Of a stretch of DNA of 64,000 nucleotides, positions 16,055-24,043 are shown one piece after another. Origin of the DNA: Microbaculum sp051390635 (lineage in GTDB: Bacteria > Pseudomonadota > Alphaproteobacteria > Rhizobiales > Tepidamorphaceae); NCBI RefSeq assembly GCF_051390635.1, contig NZ_JBPODT010000004.1, positions 310,001 through 374,000 on the forward strand, read 5' to 3'. Under the pieces are notes generated by a model, which saw only the letters and a list, made by a program, of their open reading frames with translations, had not been told where the DNA came from and made no database searches. The first letter of the stretch is position 1. The number at the start of each line of letters is the position of its first letter. The translations under genes and the position numbers were made by a program.

Positions 16055-16795
16055 TCAGCCCTGCGGCGAGAACCGGCTGACGAGTTGGCGCGCGGCACCG
16101 GGGCTGAGCAGCTCGACCCAGGTGATCGGCGTGCGGTCGGCCCAGGTCCGCCGCTCGACGAGCAGACAGGCATCGCGGTCGCCGATGTCCAGAAGCCCGG
16201 CGGTCGCTTCGTCCGCGTTGACCGCGCGGATCAGATGTTCCGCGTCCGTCCACGGAACATTGTCGAGCAGCCAGCGGCCCGGCGGCGTCGTCGCGAAGTC
16301 GGCGCCGGCGACCCCGGGGGCGGCCTCGGTATTGATGTAGCGACGCTCGATCTGGACCGGAACGCCGTCGGCATAGTGGCGCCCGACGATCTCGATCACC
16401 GGCGTCCCAGGCGCGACGTCGAAGAGTTCGGCGATGGCCTCGTCGGCGGGGCGGCGATGGCATTCGAGAAGCTCGAAACGGTAGGCCCGGCCGCTACGGG
16501 CGACTTCCGCGCCGATGTCCCAGATCTCCATCGCCGCGCGCTCCGGCGGCCGCTCGGCGACGAAGGAGCCGACGCGGCGGCGGCGGACGATCAGGCCGTC
16601 GTCGACGAGCGCGCTGAGCGCCTTGTTGACGGTCATGCGCGAGGCGCCGAACAGGTCCATCAGCTCGTGCTCGGAGGGGATGCGCGCGCCCGGCGCCCAC
16701 TCGCCGCGCAGGATCGGCCGGGCGACCGCGCGGCGGATCTGCTGGTAGACGGCGCCGGAGCCGTCGAGCACCGGCGGGGTGAGGCGCGCGGTCAT
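16055..16795 (-). CDS. hutC: Histidine utilisation repressor, GntR/HutC family
   Basis: A 246-residue GntR-family repressor. The winged helix (about residues 14-82) shows IPSEHELMDLFGASRMTVNK and LIVRRRRVGSFVAE. A UTRA effector domain follows (about 95-235), which in HutC binds urocanate and releases DNA. Its ATG overlaps the hutF stop by four bases, so hutF and hutC are coupled. It probably represses both itself with hutF and the divergent hutIHGU genes through the palindrome at 18228-18237. The frame remains open upstream inside hutF by chance, so the ATG at 16795 is used. Confidence 0.95.
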   Translation of the reverse strand: MTARLTPPVLDGSGAVYQQIRRAVARPILRGEWAPGARIPSEHELMDLFGASRMTVNKALSALVDDGLIVRRRRVGSFVAERPPERAAMEIWDIGAEVARSGRAYRFELLECHRRPADEAIAELFDVAPGTPVIEIVGRHYADGVPVQIERRYINTEAAPGVAGADFATTPPGRWLLDNVPWTDAEHLIRAVNADEATAGLLDIGDRDACLLVERRTWADRTPITWVELLSPGAARQLVSRFSPQG

Positions 16796-18165
16796 GCCGC
16801 GAGCGCGCGCATGGTCCGGGCGAAGCGCGCGGCGATCGCATCGCGCCCGACATGGGCGCCATCGCGCACGACGTGGCGGCCGGCGGCCCAGACATCGGCG
16901 ACGCAGGCGTTGCCGCCGGCGAAGATCCAGCCGTCGAGCCAGGTGTCGCCGCGCGCCGCGACGAGGGCGGGATGGTCCGGCGTCAGGCGGACGATGTCGG
17001 CGACGTCGCCCACGGCCAGCGCGCCCGAATTTTGCCCGAGCGGGTTCCGCCCAAGGGCCTGGGCGCCGCCGGCGACCGCGCGCGCGAAGACCTGCCGGCC
17101 GGTCGAGCCGGTGTCCGTCGCCAGCCGGTTGCGGCCCTCGTCGCGCAGGCGCTGGCCGTATTCGAGCGTGCTGAGCTCCTCGGCCGCCGAGACGCGGACA
17201 TTCGAATCCGAGCCGACGCCGAAGCGACCGCCGGCCCGCAGGTAGGCGACGCCGGGAAAGATGCCGTCGCCGAGATTGGCCTCGGTGACCGGGCACAAGC
17301 CGGCGACCGCGCCGCTGGCGGCGAGCGCCGCTGTTTCCGCATCGCTCATGTGCGTCGCGTGGATCAGGCACCAGCGCTCGTCGACGCGGTGATGATCGAA
17401 CAGCCATTCGACCGGGCGCCGGCCGGACCAGGCGAGGCAGTCCTGCACCTCCTTGCGCTGCTCGGCGACATGGATGTGGATTGGCCCGCCCGCGCCCGCG
17501 ACGACGCGGTCCAGCGCGTCCGGCGTCACCGCGCGCAGCGAATGCGGCGCGACGCCGACCACCGCGCCGGGCAGATCACGGACGATCTCGCGGCTGCGGG
17601 CAACGAGGCTCTCGAAACGGTCGACAGCGTTGGCGAACCGGCGCTGGCCCTCGCCGGCGGGCACGCCGCCGAAACCACCGGCCTCGTAGAGCACCGGAAG
17701 CAGGGTCAGGCCGATGCCGGTCGCCGAGGCCGCCGCAGCGATACGCGCGGCCATCTCGGCGATGTCGTCATAGGGACGCCCGTCCGGGGCGTGGTGCAGG
17801 TAATGGAACTCGCCGACGGCGGTGAAGCCGGCCTCCAGCATCTCGGCATAGAGCTCGGCGGCGATCGCCTCGACATCGTCCGGCGTCAGCCGGGCGAGGA
17901 AGCCGTACATGGTCTCGCGCCAGGTCCAGAAGCTGTCGTCGCCGGGGCCGCGCCGCTCGGTGAGGCCGGCCATGCCGCGCTGGAAGGCGTGACTGTGCAG
18001 GTTGCTCAGGCCCGGCACCGCGGCGCCGGAAAACCCAACCGCGTCGCCGCGCGCGGCACCCGCCGTCGCCGCGACGATACGGCCGCCGGATATCTCGATC
18101 GCCACGGCATCGGCCCAACCGGCGGGCAACAACGCCTGCTCGAACCACAATCGGGTCGTGTCCAT
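16792..18165 (-). CDS. hutF: Formimidoylglutamate deiminase
   Basis: A 457-residue metal-dependent amidohydrolase of the HutF type, which converts N-formimidoyl-L-glutamate to N-formyl-L-glutamate and ammonia. Visible ligands and active-site pieces are NLHSHAFQRGM (HxH near residue 56), IHIHVAEQ near 240, LIHATHM near 275, and the Asp of GVGSDSNVRV near 326. Together with HutG it defines the five-step histidine pathway. The start ATG at 18165 follows the divergent control region; the long upstream opening on this strand is a shadow of hutI. The TGA overlaps the hutC ATG by four bases. Confidence 0.95.
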   Translation of the reverse strand: MDTTRLWFEQALLPAGWADAVAIEISGGRIVAATAGAARGDAVGFSGAAVPGLSNLHSHAFQRGMAGLTERRGPGDDSFWTWRETMYGFLARLTPDDVEAIAAELYAEMLEAGFTAVGEFHYLHHAPDGRPYDDIAEMAARIAAAASATGIGLTLLPVLYEAGGFGGVPAGEGQRRFANAVDRFESLVARSREIVRDLPGAVVGVAPHSLRAVTPDALDRVVAGAGGPIHIHVAEQRKEVQDCLAWSGRRPVEWLFDHHRVDERWCLIHATHMSDAETAALAASGAVAGLCPVTEANLGDGIFPGVAYLRAGGRFGVGSDSNVRVSAAEELSTLEYGQRLRDEGRNRLATDTGSTGRQVFARAVAGGAQALGRNPLGQNSGALAVGDVADIVRLTPDHPALVAARGDTWLDGWIFAGGNACVADVWAAGRHVVRDGAHVGRDAIAARFARTMRALAA

Positions 18166-18200
18166 CTGTACGCGGCCGTGTGCTGTCGCTCGCTGTTCCC

Positions 18201-18237
18201 TGTAGACATACCCCTGCGTCGTAGATATGTATATACA
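18201..18237. promoter_or_regulatory. Candidate HutC operator in the hutF-hutI divergent region
   Basis: The perfect palindrome TGTATATACA lies at 18228-18237 within the only AT-rich part of the 99-base gap between hutF and hutI. It matches the core of known HutC sites, which have the form TTGTATATACAA. A weaker copy, TGTAGACATA, matching seven of ten positions, lies at 18201-18210. Both divergent operons could be controlled from here. Confidence 0.7.
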
Positions 18238-18264
18238 AAATCGCCAAGAGGGAGGCGAAGCGCG

Positions 18265-19491
18265 ATGCAGGTCGACCGTCTTTGGACGAATGGCCGGCTG
18301 ATGACGATGGTCCCGGGGGTTCCGGGGGCCCCGGGCACGCCGGGTCTCGGCGTGGTCGAGGCCGGCGCCGTGGCCGAGGAGGCCGGGCGGATCGTCTTCG
18401 CCGGGCCGATGGCCGACCTGCCCGGCGATCTCGACGCCAGGGACCGCACCGACCTCGAGGGCCGCTGGGTGAGCCCCGGCCTGATCGATTGCCATACCCA
18501 TCTGGTTCACGGCGGTGACCGCGCCCGGGAATTCGAGCTGCGCCTGGCCGGCGCCAGCTACGAGGAGATCGCGCGCGCCGGCGGCGGCATCCGCTCGACG
18601 GTCGCCGCGACGCGGGCGGCGAGCGAGGACGAGCTCGTCGCCTCGGCGCTGCCCCGTCTCGATGCGCTCCTGGCCGAGGGTGTCACCACCGTCGAGATCA
18701 AGTCGGGCTACGGCCTGGAGACCGAGGCGGAGACCCGGATGCTGTTCGCGGCGCGACGGCTCGCCGACGAACGGCCGGTGACGGTCACGACGACCTTCCT
18801 CGGCGCCCATGCCGTGCCGCCGGAGTTCGAGGGCGACGCCGATGGCTATATCCACACGGTCTGCCGCGAGCAGCTTGCCTCGATCGCCGCCGACAACCTG
18901 GCCGATGCCGTCGACGGGTTCTGCGAGACCATCGCCTTCTCGCCGGACCAGATGGCGCTGGTCTTCGACGCGGCGCAGGCGCTGGGCCTGCCGGTGAAGC
19001 TGCACGCCGAGCAGCTTTCCAATCTCGGCGGCGCCAGGCTCGCCGCGCGCTACGGCGCACTGTCGGCCGACCATCTCGAATATCTCGACGAGGACGGCGT
19101 CGCGGCGATGGCCCATGCCGGCCTGACGGCGGTGCTGCTGCCCGGCGCGTTCTACTTCCTGCGCGAGACGCAGGTCCCGCCGGTCGACGCGCTGCGGCTC
19201 GCCGGCGTGCCGATCGCGGTGGCCACCGACTGCAATCCCGGCTCCTCGCCGCTGACCTCGCCGCTCGTCGCCCTGAACATGGCGGCGACACTGTTTCGCC
19301 TGACCGTCGAGGAATGCCTGCTGGGCGTCACCCGCAACGCCGCGCGCGCGCTCGGCCGGCTCGGCGACATCGGCACCCTGGAACCCGGCAAGGCCTGCGA
19401 CCTCGCCATCTGGAACATCGAGACGCCGGCCGAACTGGTCTACCGCATCGGCTTCAACCCGCTGCAGGCGCGCGTGTGGAGAGGAAAATGA
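18265..19491 (+). CDS. hutI: Imidazolonepropionase
   Basis: A 408-residue amidohydrolase that opens imidazolone propionate to N-formimidoyl-glutamate, step three of histidine breakdown. Markers are IDCHTHLVHGGDRAREFELR (metal HxH near residue 77), EIKSGYGLETE near 147, LHAEQLS near 249, SADHLEYL near 270, and the metal Asp in ATDCNPGSSP near 324. GGGAGG lies upstream of the ATG at 18265. An unusual Pro/Gly-rich stretch near residues 15-27 (VPGVPGAPGTPGLG) enlarges an early loop. The hutH start overlaps its stop by four bases. Confidence 0.97.
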   Translation: MQVDRLWTNGRLMTMVPGVPGAPGTPGLGVVEAGAVAEEAGRIVFAGPMADLPGDLDARDRTDLEGRWVSPGLIDCHTHLVHGGDRAREFELRLAGASYEEIARAGGGIRSTVAATRAASEDELVASALPRLDALLAEGVTTVEIKSGYGLETEAETRMLFAARRLADERPVTVTTTFLGAHAVPPEFEGDADGYIHTVCREQLASIAADNLADAVDGFCETIAFSPDQMALVFDAAQALGLPVKLHAEQLSNLGGARLAARYGALSADHLEYLDEDGVAAMAHAGLTAVLLPGAFYFLRETQVPPVDALRLAGVPIAVATDCNPGSSPLTSPLVALNMAATLFRLTVEECLLGVTRNAARALGRLGDIGTLEPGKACDLAIWNIETPAELVYRIGFNPLQARVWRGK

Positions 19492-21038
19492 CCGACACGA
19501 TCGTCCTGAGCCCCGGCGCGGTCGACCTGGCGACGCTCGAGCATATCTATCGGTCCAATGCCCCCGTGCGGCTCGATCCGTCCTGCCGGGCCGCGGTCGA
19601 GCACTCGGCACGCATCATCGCGGACGCCGCCGCCGGCGCCGCGGCGGTCTACGGCGTCAACACCGGCTTCGGCAAGCTCGCCTCCAGGCGCATCGCGCCG
19701 GAGGACACGGCCCGCCTGCAGCGCAACCTGATCCTGTCGCACGCCTCCGGCGTCGGCGAGGCGCTGAGCGCGCCGGTGGTGCGGCTGATGATGGCGCTGA
19801 AGCTGCTGTCGCTGGGGCGCGGCGCCTCGGGCGTGCGCTGGCAGATCATCGATCTCCTGGAAGGCATGCTGGACAAGGCGGTCACGCCGGTCGTGCCGTC
19901 GCAGGGCTCGGTCGGCGCGTCCGGCGATCTGGCGCCGCTGGCGCATGTGACGGCGGTGATGATCGGCGAGGGCGAGGCGGTCCTCGAGGGCCGGCGCATG
20001 CCCGGCGCCGACGCGCTGATGCTCGCCGGGCTGAAACCGATCGCGCTCGGGCCCAAGGAAGGGCTCGCCATGATCAACGGCACCCAGTGCTCGACGGCGC
20101 TGGCGCTGGCGGGCCTGTTCGGCGCCTGGCGGCTGGCGCTGTCCTCGCTGGTCACCGGGGCGCTGTCGACGGACGCCTGCATGGGCTCGGCGGCGCCGTT
20201 CCGCCCGGAGGTGCAGGCGCTGCGGGGCCATGCGGGACAGAGCGACGCCGCCGCCGCGCTGCATGCCCTGATCGGCGGTTCGGAAATCCGCGAATCCCAC
20301 CGCGACGGCGACGAGCGGGTGCAGGACCCCTATTGCATCCGCTGCCAGCCGCAGGTCGCCGGGGCCTGCCTCGGCGTGATGCGGCAGGCCGGCGAGACGC
20401 TGCGCATCGAGGCCAACGCGGCGACCGACAATCCGCTCGTCGTCATCGAGGACGGATCGATCATCTCCGGCGGCAACTTCCACGCCGAGCCGGTGGCCTT
20501 CGCCGCCGACCAGATCGCCCTGGCCATCGCCGAGCTCGGCTCGATCGCGCAGCGGCGGATCGCCATGCTGGTCAATCCGGCGCTGTCCTACGGCCTGCCG
20601 GCGTTTCTCGCCCCGCAACCCGGGCTTAACTCGGGCTTCATGATCGCCGAGGTGACGTCGGCGGCGCTGATGGCGGAGAACAAGCAGCGCGCCAATCCCT
20701 GCTCGGTCGATTCGACGCCCACCAGCGCCGATCAGGAAGACCACGTGTCGATGGCCTGCCACGCCGCGCGCCGGCTTACCGACATGAACGCCAACCTGAC
20801 CCGCATCCTCGGGATCGAATGGCTGGTCGCGGCGCAGGGCGTCGACCTGCGGGCGCCGCTCAGGACCAGCGCCACGCTGCAGAAGGCCGTCGCCACGCTG
20901 CGCACCGAGGTCGCGGCGCTGGCGGACGACCGCTATCTCGCCCCCGACCTCGAAGCCGCCTCGCGCCTCGTTGGCGAAGGCGCCGCGCTGGCCGCGGTCT
21001 CCGACGTCGCCCTGCCGCGGCTGGAGGACCGGACATGA
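19488..21038 (+). CDS. hutH: Histidine ammonia-lyase
   Basis: A 516-residue ammonia-lyase that turns L-histidine into trans-urocanate and ammonia, the committed step of the pathway. The self-made MIO prosthetic group comes from Ala144-Ser145-Gly146 in the motif SVGASGDLAPL. Other conserved parts are YGVNTGFGKLAS near residue 53, SHRDGDERVQDPYCIRCQPQ near 270-290, and QEDHVSM near 415. The enzyme acts as a tetramer in the cytoplasm. The ATG at 19488 shares four bases with the hutI stop and GAGG lies just ahead. The hutG start overlaps its own stop in the same way. Confidence 0.97.
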   Translation: MTDTIVLSPGAVDLATLEHIYRSNAPVRLDPSCRAAVEHSARIIADAAAGAAAVYGVNTGFGKLASRRIAPEDTARLQRNLILSHASGVGEALSAPVVRLMMALKLLSLGRGASGVRWQIIDLLEGMLDKAVTPVVPSQGSVGASGDLAPLAHVTAVMIGEGEAVLEGRRMPGADALMLAGLKPIALGPKEGLAMINGTQCSTALALAGLFGAWRLALSSLVTGALSTDACMGSAAPFRPEVQALRGHAGQSDAAAALHALIGGSEIRESHRDGDERVQDPYCIRCQPQVAGACLGVMRQAGETLRIEANAATDNPLVVIEDGSIISGGNFHAEPVAFAADQIALAIAELGSIAQRRIAMLVNPALSYGLPAFLAPQPGLNSGFMIAEVTSAALMAENKQRANPCSVDSTPTSADQEDHVSMACHAARRLTDMNANLTRILGIEWLVAAQGVDLRAPLRTSATLQKAVATLRTEVAALADDRYLAPDLEAASRLVGEGAALAAVSDVALPRLEDRT

Positions 21039-21934
21039 TGGACGACATCGTCCGCGTTCGCCGGGGCGGCAGCCCGCTGATCCTGTCCATGCCCCATTCC
21101 GGCACCGAGATCCCGCCGGAGGTCGCCAAGCGGCTGAACGAGACCGGGCTTTCGGTTCCCGATACCGACTGGTGGATACCGCGCCTCTACGATTTCGCCG
21201 ACGGCCTCGACGCCACCGTCGTCGAGGCGAGGCTGTCGCGCTACGTGATCGACGTGAACCGCGACCCGTCCGGCGCCTCGCTCTATCCCGGCCGGGCGAC
21301 GACCGAGCTGTGCCCGACCACCACCTTCGACGGCGAGCCGATCTACCAGGACGCCATGGCGCCGGGCGTGCTCGAGACCGGCATCCGCCGCGACCGCTAT
21401 TTCTGGCCCTACCACATCGCCCTGCGCAGCGAGATCGACCGCGTGCACGAGGCGCACGGCTACGCGCTGCTCTACGACTGCCATTCGATCCGCTCGGTGG
21501 TGCCGCGCCTGTTCGCGGGAACGCTGCCGGTGTTCAACATCGGCACCAATGACGGACAGTCGTGCGCGCCCGAGATCGAGGCCGCCATCTCCGACGCCGT
21601 CGCCGAGGCCTGCGCCGAGGCCTGTGCCGCCGCATCGGACGGCCCAGCGCACCAACCTCCTCGGGACGAGGGATCGGAAAGCGACCTCACCTATATCGTC
21701 AACGGCCGCTTCAAGGGCGGCTGGATCACCCGCCATTTCGGCGAGCCGGATTCGCGCGTCCACGCCGTCCAGATGGAGCTCGCGCAAACGGCCTACATGC
21801 TGGAAGCGGCGCCCTGGACCTTCAACGAGGACGGAGCCGCGCGCATGCGGCCGGTCCTGCGCCGGGTTCTCGACGCCCTGATCGAGGCCGGCGCCCGCAT
21901 TGCCGGCGCCCGCATCGAAGGAGAAAACCGATGA
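21035..21934 (+). CDS. hutG: N-formylglutamate deformylase
   Basis: A 299-residue N-formylglutamate amidohydrolase that releases formate and glutamate in the last step of the HutF-type pathway. Family blocks are LILSMPHSGTEIPP near residue 15, DTDWWIPRLYDF near 46, YVIDVNRDPSG near 72, YALLYDCHSIRSVVPR near 142, and FKGGWITRHFG near 228. A low-complexity Ala/Glu/Ser insert at about 188-218 is longer than I expect for the family. The ATG at 21035 overlaps the hutH TGA; a second ATG follows at 21038. The hutU start overlaps its stop by four bases. Confidence 0.96.
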   Translation: MMDDIVRVRRGGSPLILSMPHSGTEIPPEVAKRLNETGLSVPDTDWWIPRLYDFADGLDATVVEARLSRYVIDVNRDPSGASLYPGRATTELCPTTTFDGEPIYQDAMAPGVLETGIRRDRYFWPYHIALRSEIDRVHEAHGYALLYDCHSIRSVVPRLFAGTLPVFNIGTNDGQSCAPEIEAAISDAVAEACAEACAAASDGPAHQPPRDEGSESDLTYIVNGRFKGGWITRHFGEPDSRVHAVQMELAQTAYMLEAAPWTFNEDGAARMRPVLRRVLDALIEAGARIAGARIEGENR

Positions 21935-23607
21935 CCGTACACGGCCGCATCGACAACGCCCGTGAGATCCGCTCGCCGCGCGGGACCGAGCTGTCCGCCA
22001 GGAGCTGGCTCACCGAAGCGCCGCTGCGGATGCTGATGAACAATCTCGATCCCGACGTCGCCGAGAACCCGCACGAGCTCGTCGTCTATGGCGGCATCGG
22101 CCGGGCGGCGCGCGACTGGGCATCCTACGACCGGATCGTCGCGGCATTGCGGACGCTGGGGGACGACGAAAGCCTGCTGATCCAGTCGGGCAAGCCGGTC
22201 GGCGTGTTCAAGACCCATCCGGACGCCCCGCGCGTGCTGATCGCCAACTCCAACCTGGTGGCGCACTGGGCCGACTGGGAGCATTTCAACGCGCTCGATG
22301 CCCAGGGCCTGATGATGTACGGCCAGATGACCGCGGGCTCGTGGATCTATATCGGTAGCCAGGGCATCGTTCAGGGCACCTACGAGACCTTCGCCGAGAT
22401 GGGCCGCCAGCACTATGGCGGCGACCTGGCGGGCAAATGGATCCTGACCGGCGGCCTCGGCGGCATGGGCGGGGCGCAGCCGCTGGCGGCCACCATGGCC
22501 GGCGCCTCGATGCTCGCCGTCGAATGCCGGCCCTCGCGCATCGAGATGCGGCTGCGCACCGGCTATCTCGACATCCAGGCCAGGGACCTCGACGAGGCAC
22601 TCGAGATCATCCGGCGGTCCTGCGCCGAGAAGAAGCCGGTCTCGGTCGGCGTGCTCGGCAACGCCGCGCTGATGTTCCCGGAGCTGGTGCGGCGCGGCGT
22701 CGTGCCCGATGCCGTCACCGACCAGACCTCGGCGCACGATCCCCTGAACGGCTACCTGCCCGCCGGCTGGACGCTGGAGCAATGGGACGAGCGGCGCGTC
22801 AGCGATCCCGCCGCGACGATCCGCGAGGCCAAGCTGTCGATGAAGGATCAGGTCGAGGCGATGCTGTGGTTCCACCGCGAGGGCGTGCCGACCTTCGACT
22901 ACGGCAACAACATCCGCCAGATGGCGCTGGAAGCGGGATGTACCGACGCCTTCGCGTTCCCCGGCTTCGTGCCGGCCTATATCCGGCCGCTGTTCTGCCG
23001 GGGCGTCGGGCCGTTCCGCTGGGCGGCGCTGTCGGGCGACCCGGAGGACATCTACCGCACCGATCAGAAGGTGAAGGAGCTGATCCCCGACGATCCCCAC
23101 CTGCACACCTGGCTCGACATGGCGCGCGAGCGCATCCAGTTCCAGGGCCTGCCCGCCCGCATCTGCTGGGTCGGCCTCGGCGACCGCGACCGGCTGGGCC
23201 TGGCGTTCAACGAGATGGTGGCGAAGGGCGAGTTGAAGGCGCCGGTCGTCATCGGCCGCGACCATCTCGATTCCGGATCGGTGGCGAGCCCCAACCGCGA
23301 GACCGAGGCGATGATGGACGGCTCCGACGCGGTGGCCGACTGGCCGCTGCTCAACGCGCTGCTCAACTGCGCGTCGGGGGCGACCTGGGTGTCGATCCAC
23401 CACGGCGGCGGCGTCGGCATCGGCTTCTCGCAGCATTCGGGCATGGTGATCGTCGCCGACGGCACCGAGGCGGCGGCGCGCCGGCTCGCCCGCGTGCTGT
23501 GGAACGACCCGGCCTCCGGCGTGATGCGACATGCTGACGCGGGATACGACATCGCCATTCGCTGCGCCCGCGAAAAACGCCTGACTCTCCCGTCGCTCGA
23601 CGATTGA
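21931..23607 (+). CDS. hutU: Urocanate hydratase
   Basis: A 558-residue urocanase, which adds water to urocanate to give imidazolone propionate using tightly bound NAD+ as an electrophile. Conserved parts are MLMNNLDPDVAENP near residue 36, GQMTAGSWIYIG near 130, the NAD-binding GGLGGMGGAQP near 173-183, DQTSAHDPLNGY near 268, FPGFVPAYIRPLFCRG near 350, and VSIHHGGGVGIG near 490. It is the last gene of the hutIHGU set and overlaps the hutG stop by four bases. Its length is the family norm. No intrinsic terminator is evident in the bases directly after the stop. Confidence 0.97.
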   Translation: MTVHGRIDNAREIRSPRGTELSARSWLTEAPLRMLMNNLDPDVAENPHELVVYGGIGRAARDWASYDRIVAALRTLGDDESLLIQSGKPVGVFKTHPDAPRVLIANSNLVAHWADWEHFNALDAQGLMMYGQMTAGSWIYIGSQGIVQGTYETFAEMGRQHYGGDLAGKWILTGGLGGMGGAQPLAATMAGASMLAVECRPSRIEMRLRTGYLDIQARDLDEALEIIRRSCAEKKPVSVGVLGNAALMFPELVRRGVVPDAVTDQTSAHDPLNGYLPAGWTLEQWDERRVSDPAATIREAKLSMKDQVEAMLWFHREGVPTFDYGNNIRQMALEAGCTDAFAFPGFVPAYIRPLFCRGVGPFRWAALSGDPEDIYRTDQKVKELIPDDPHLHTWLDMARERIQFQGLPARICWVGLGDRDRLGLAFNEMVAKGELKAPVVIGRDHLDSGSVASPNRETEAMMDGSDAVADWPLLNALLNCASGATWVSIHHGGGVGIGFSQHSGMVIVADGTEAAARRLARVLWNDPASGVMRHADAGYDIAIRCAREKRLTLPSLDD

Positions 23608-23671
23608 TAGCCGCCTGATCGCGCCGGGAGAAACCTACGGGATTCCCCGGATGCGACAGTTTGCGCACTCG

Positions 23672-23737
23672 CCTCGTTTCATGCGCAACAATATATGCGC
23701 CGCAGCATCAACCGCTGCGACCTGCTGCGAAACGAGG
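23672..23737 (+). promoter_or_regulatory. Inverted repeat that could hide a ribosome site
   Basis: CCTCGTTTC (23672-23680) is the exact complement of GAAACGAGG (23729-23737). The downstream arm includes most of the GAGGGG that precedes the ATG at 23746. If the long hairpin forms in the mRNA, the ribosome site of the small reading frame would be paired. A smaller GCGC-to-GCGC hairpin could form inside the loop. Confidence 0.4.
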
Positions 23738-23745
23738 GGCATCCC

Positions 23746-23850
23746 ATGCGCAACAAGACTGTTCTCGGCATCCGGCGATTCGGCGACCGGCTCATCGCCT
23801 TCGGCCTGTTCGCTCTCCTCGCCTCGCCGTTCCTCCTGGCCCGCATCTGA
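23746..23850 (+). CDS. Possible 34-residue membrane protein
   Basis: A short frame starting at ATG 23746, six bases after GAGGGG, and ending at TGA 23848-23850. It encodes a basic N-terminus (MRNKTVLGIRRFGDR) followed by one hydrophobic helix of about 18 residues (LIAFGLFALLASPFLL), the usual layout of small bacterial membrane proteins. It sits in the 436-base gap between hutU and the HisD paralogue, on the same strand. I do not recognise a family. Support is the good ribosome site and the coherent membrane helix; with so few codons, chance cannot be excluded. The rest of the gap shows no other gene. Confidence 0.45.
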   Translation: MRNKTVLGIRRFGDRLIAFGLFALLASPFLLARI

Positions 23851-24043
23851 TCCGGGCCATCTAATCTGGCGCAATTGAATTCCGCGCGCCCGAGTCCGTC
23901 GGGCGCCGCCCGAGCAGCGCCAGCCCCGTCTTCCCGTCATCGCGATCCGTTTCACCGGTCCGGCCGTCCGTCCTGGCCGGCTTGAGCCGTTCGCGCGGAT
24001 GGCTTAGAGCCTGACCGGAAGACCGATCCGGAAAGGCGCCCCG

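Noticed and set aside
16852..18264. Upstream extension of the hutI frame
   Set aside because: The frame is open across the whole of hutF and the divergent control region, but it is antisense to hutF and has no domain. The ATG at 18265 has GGGAGG and gives the family length.
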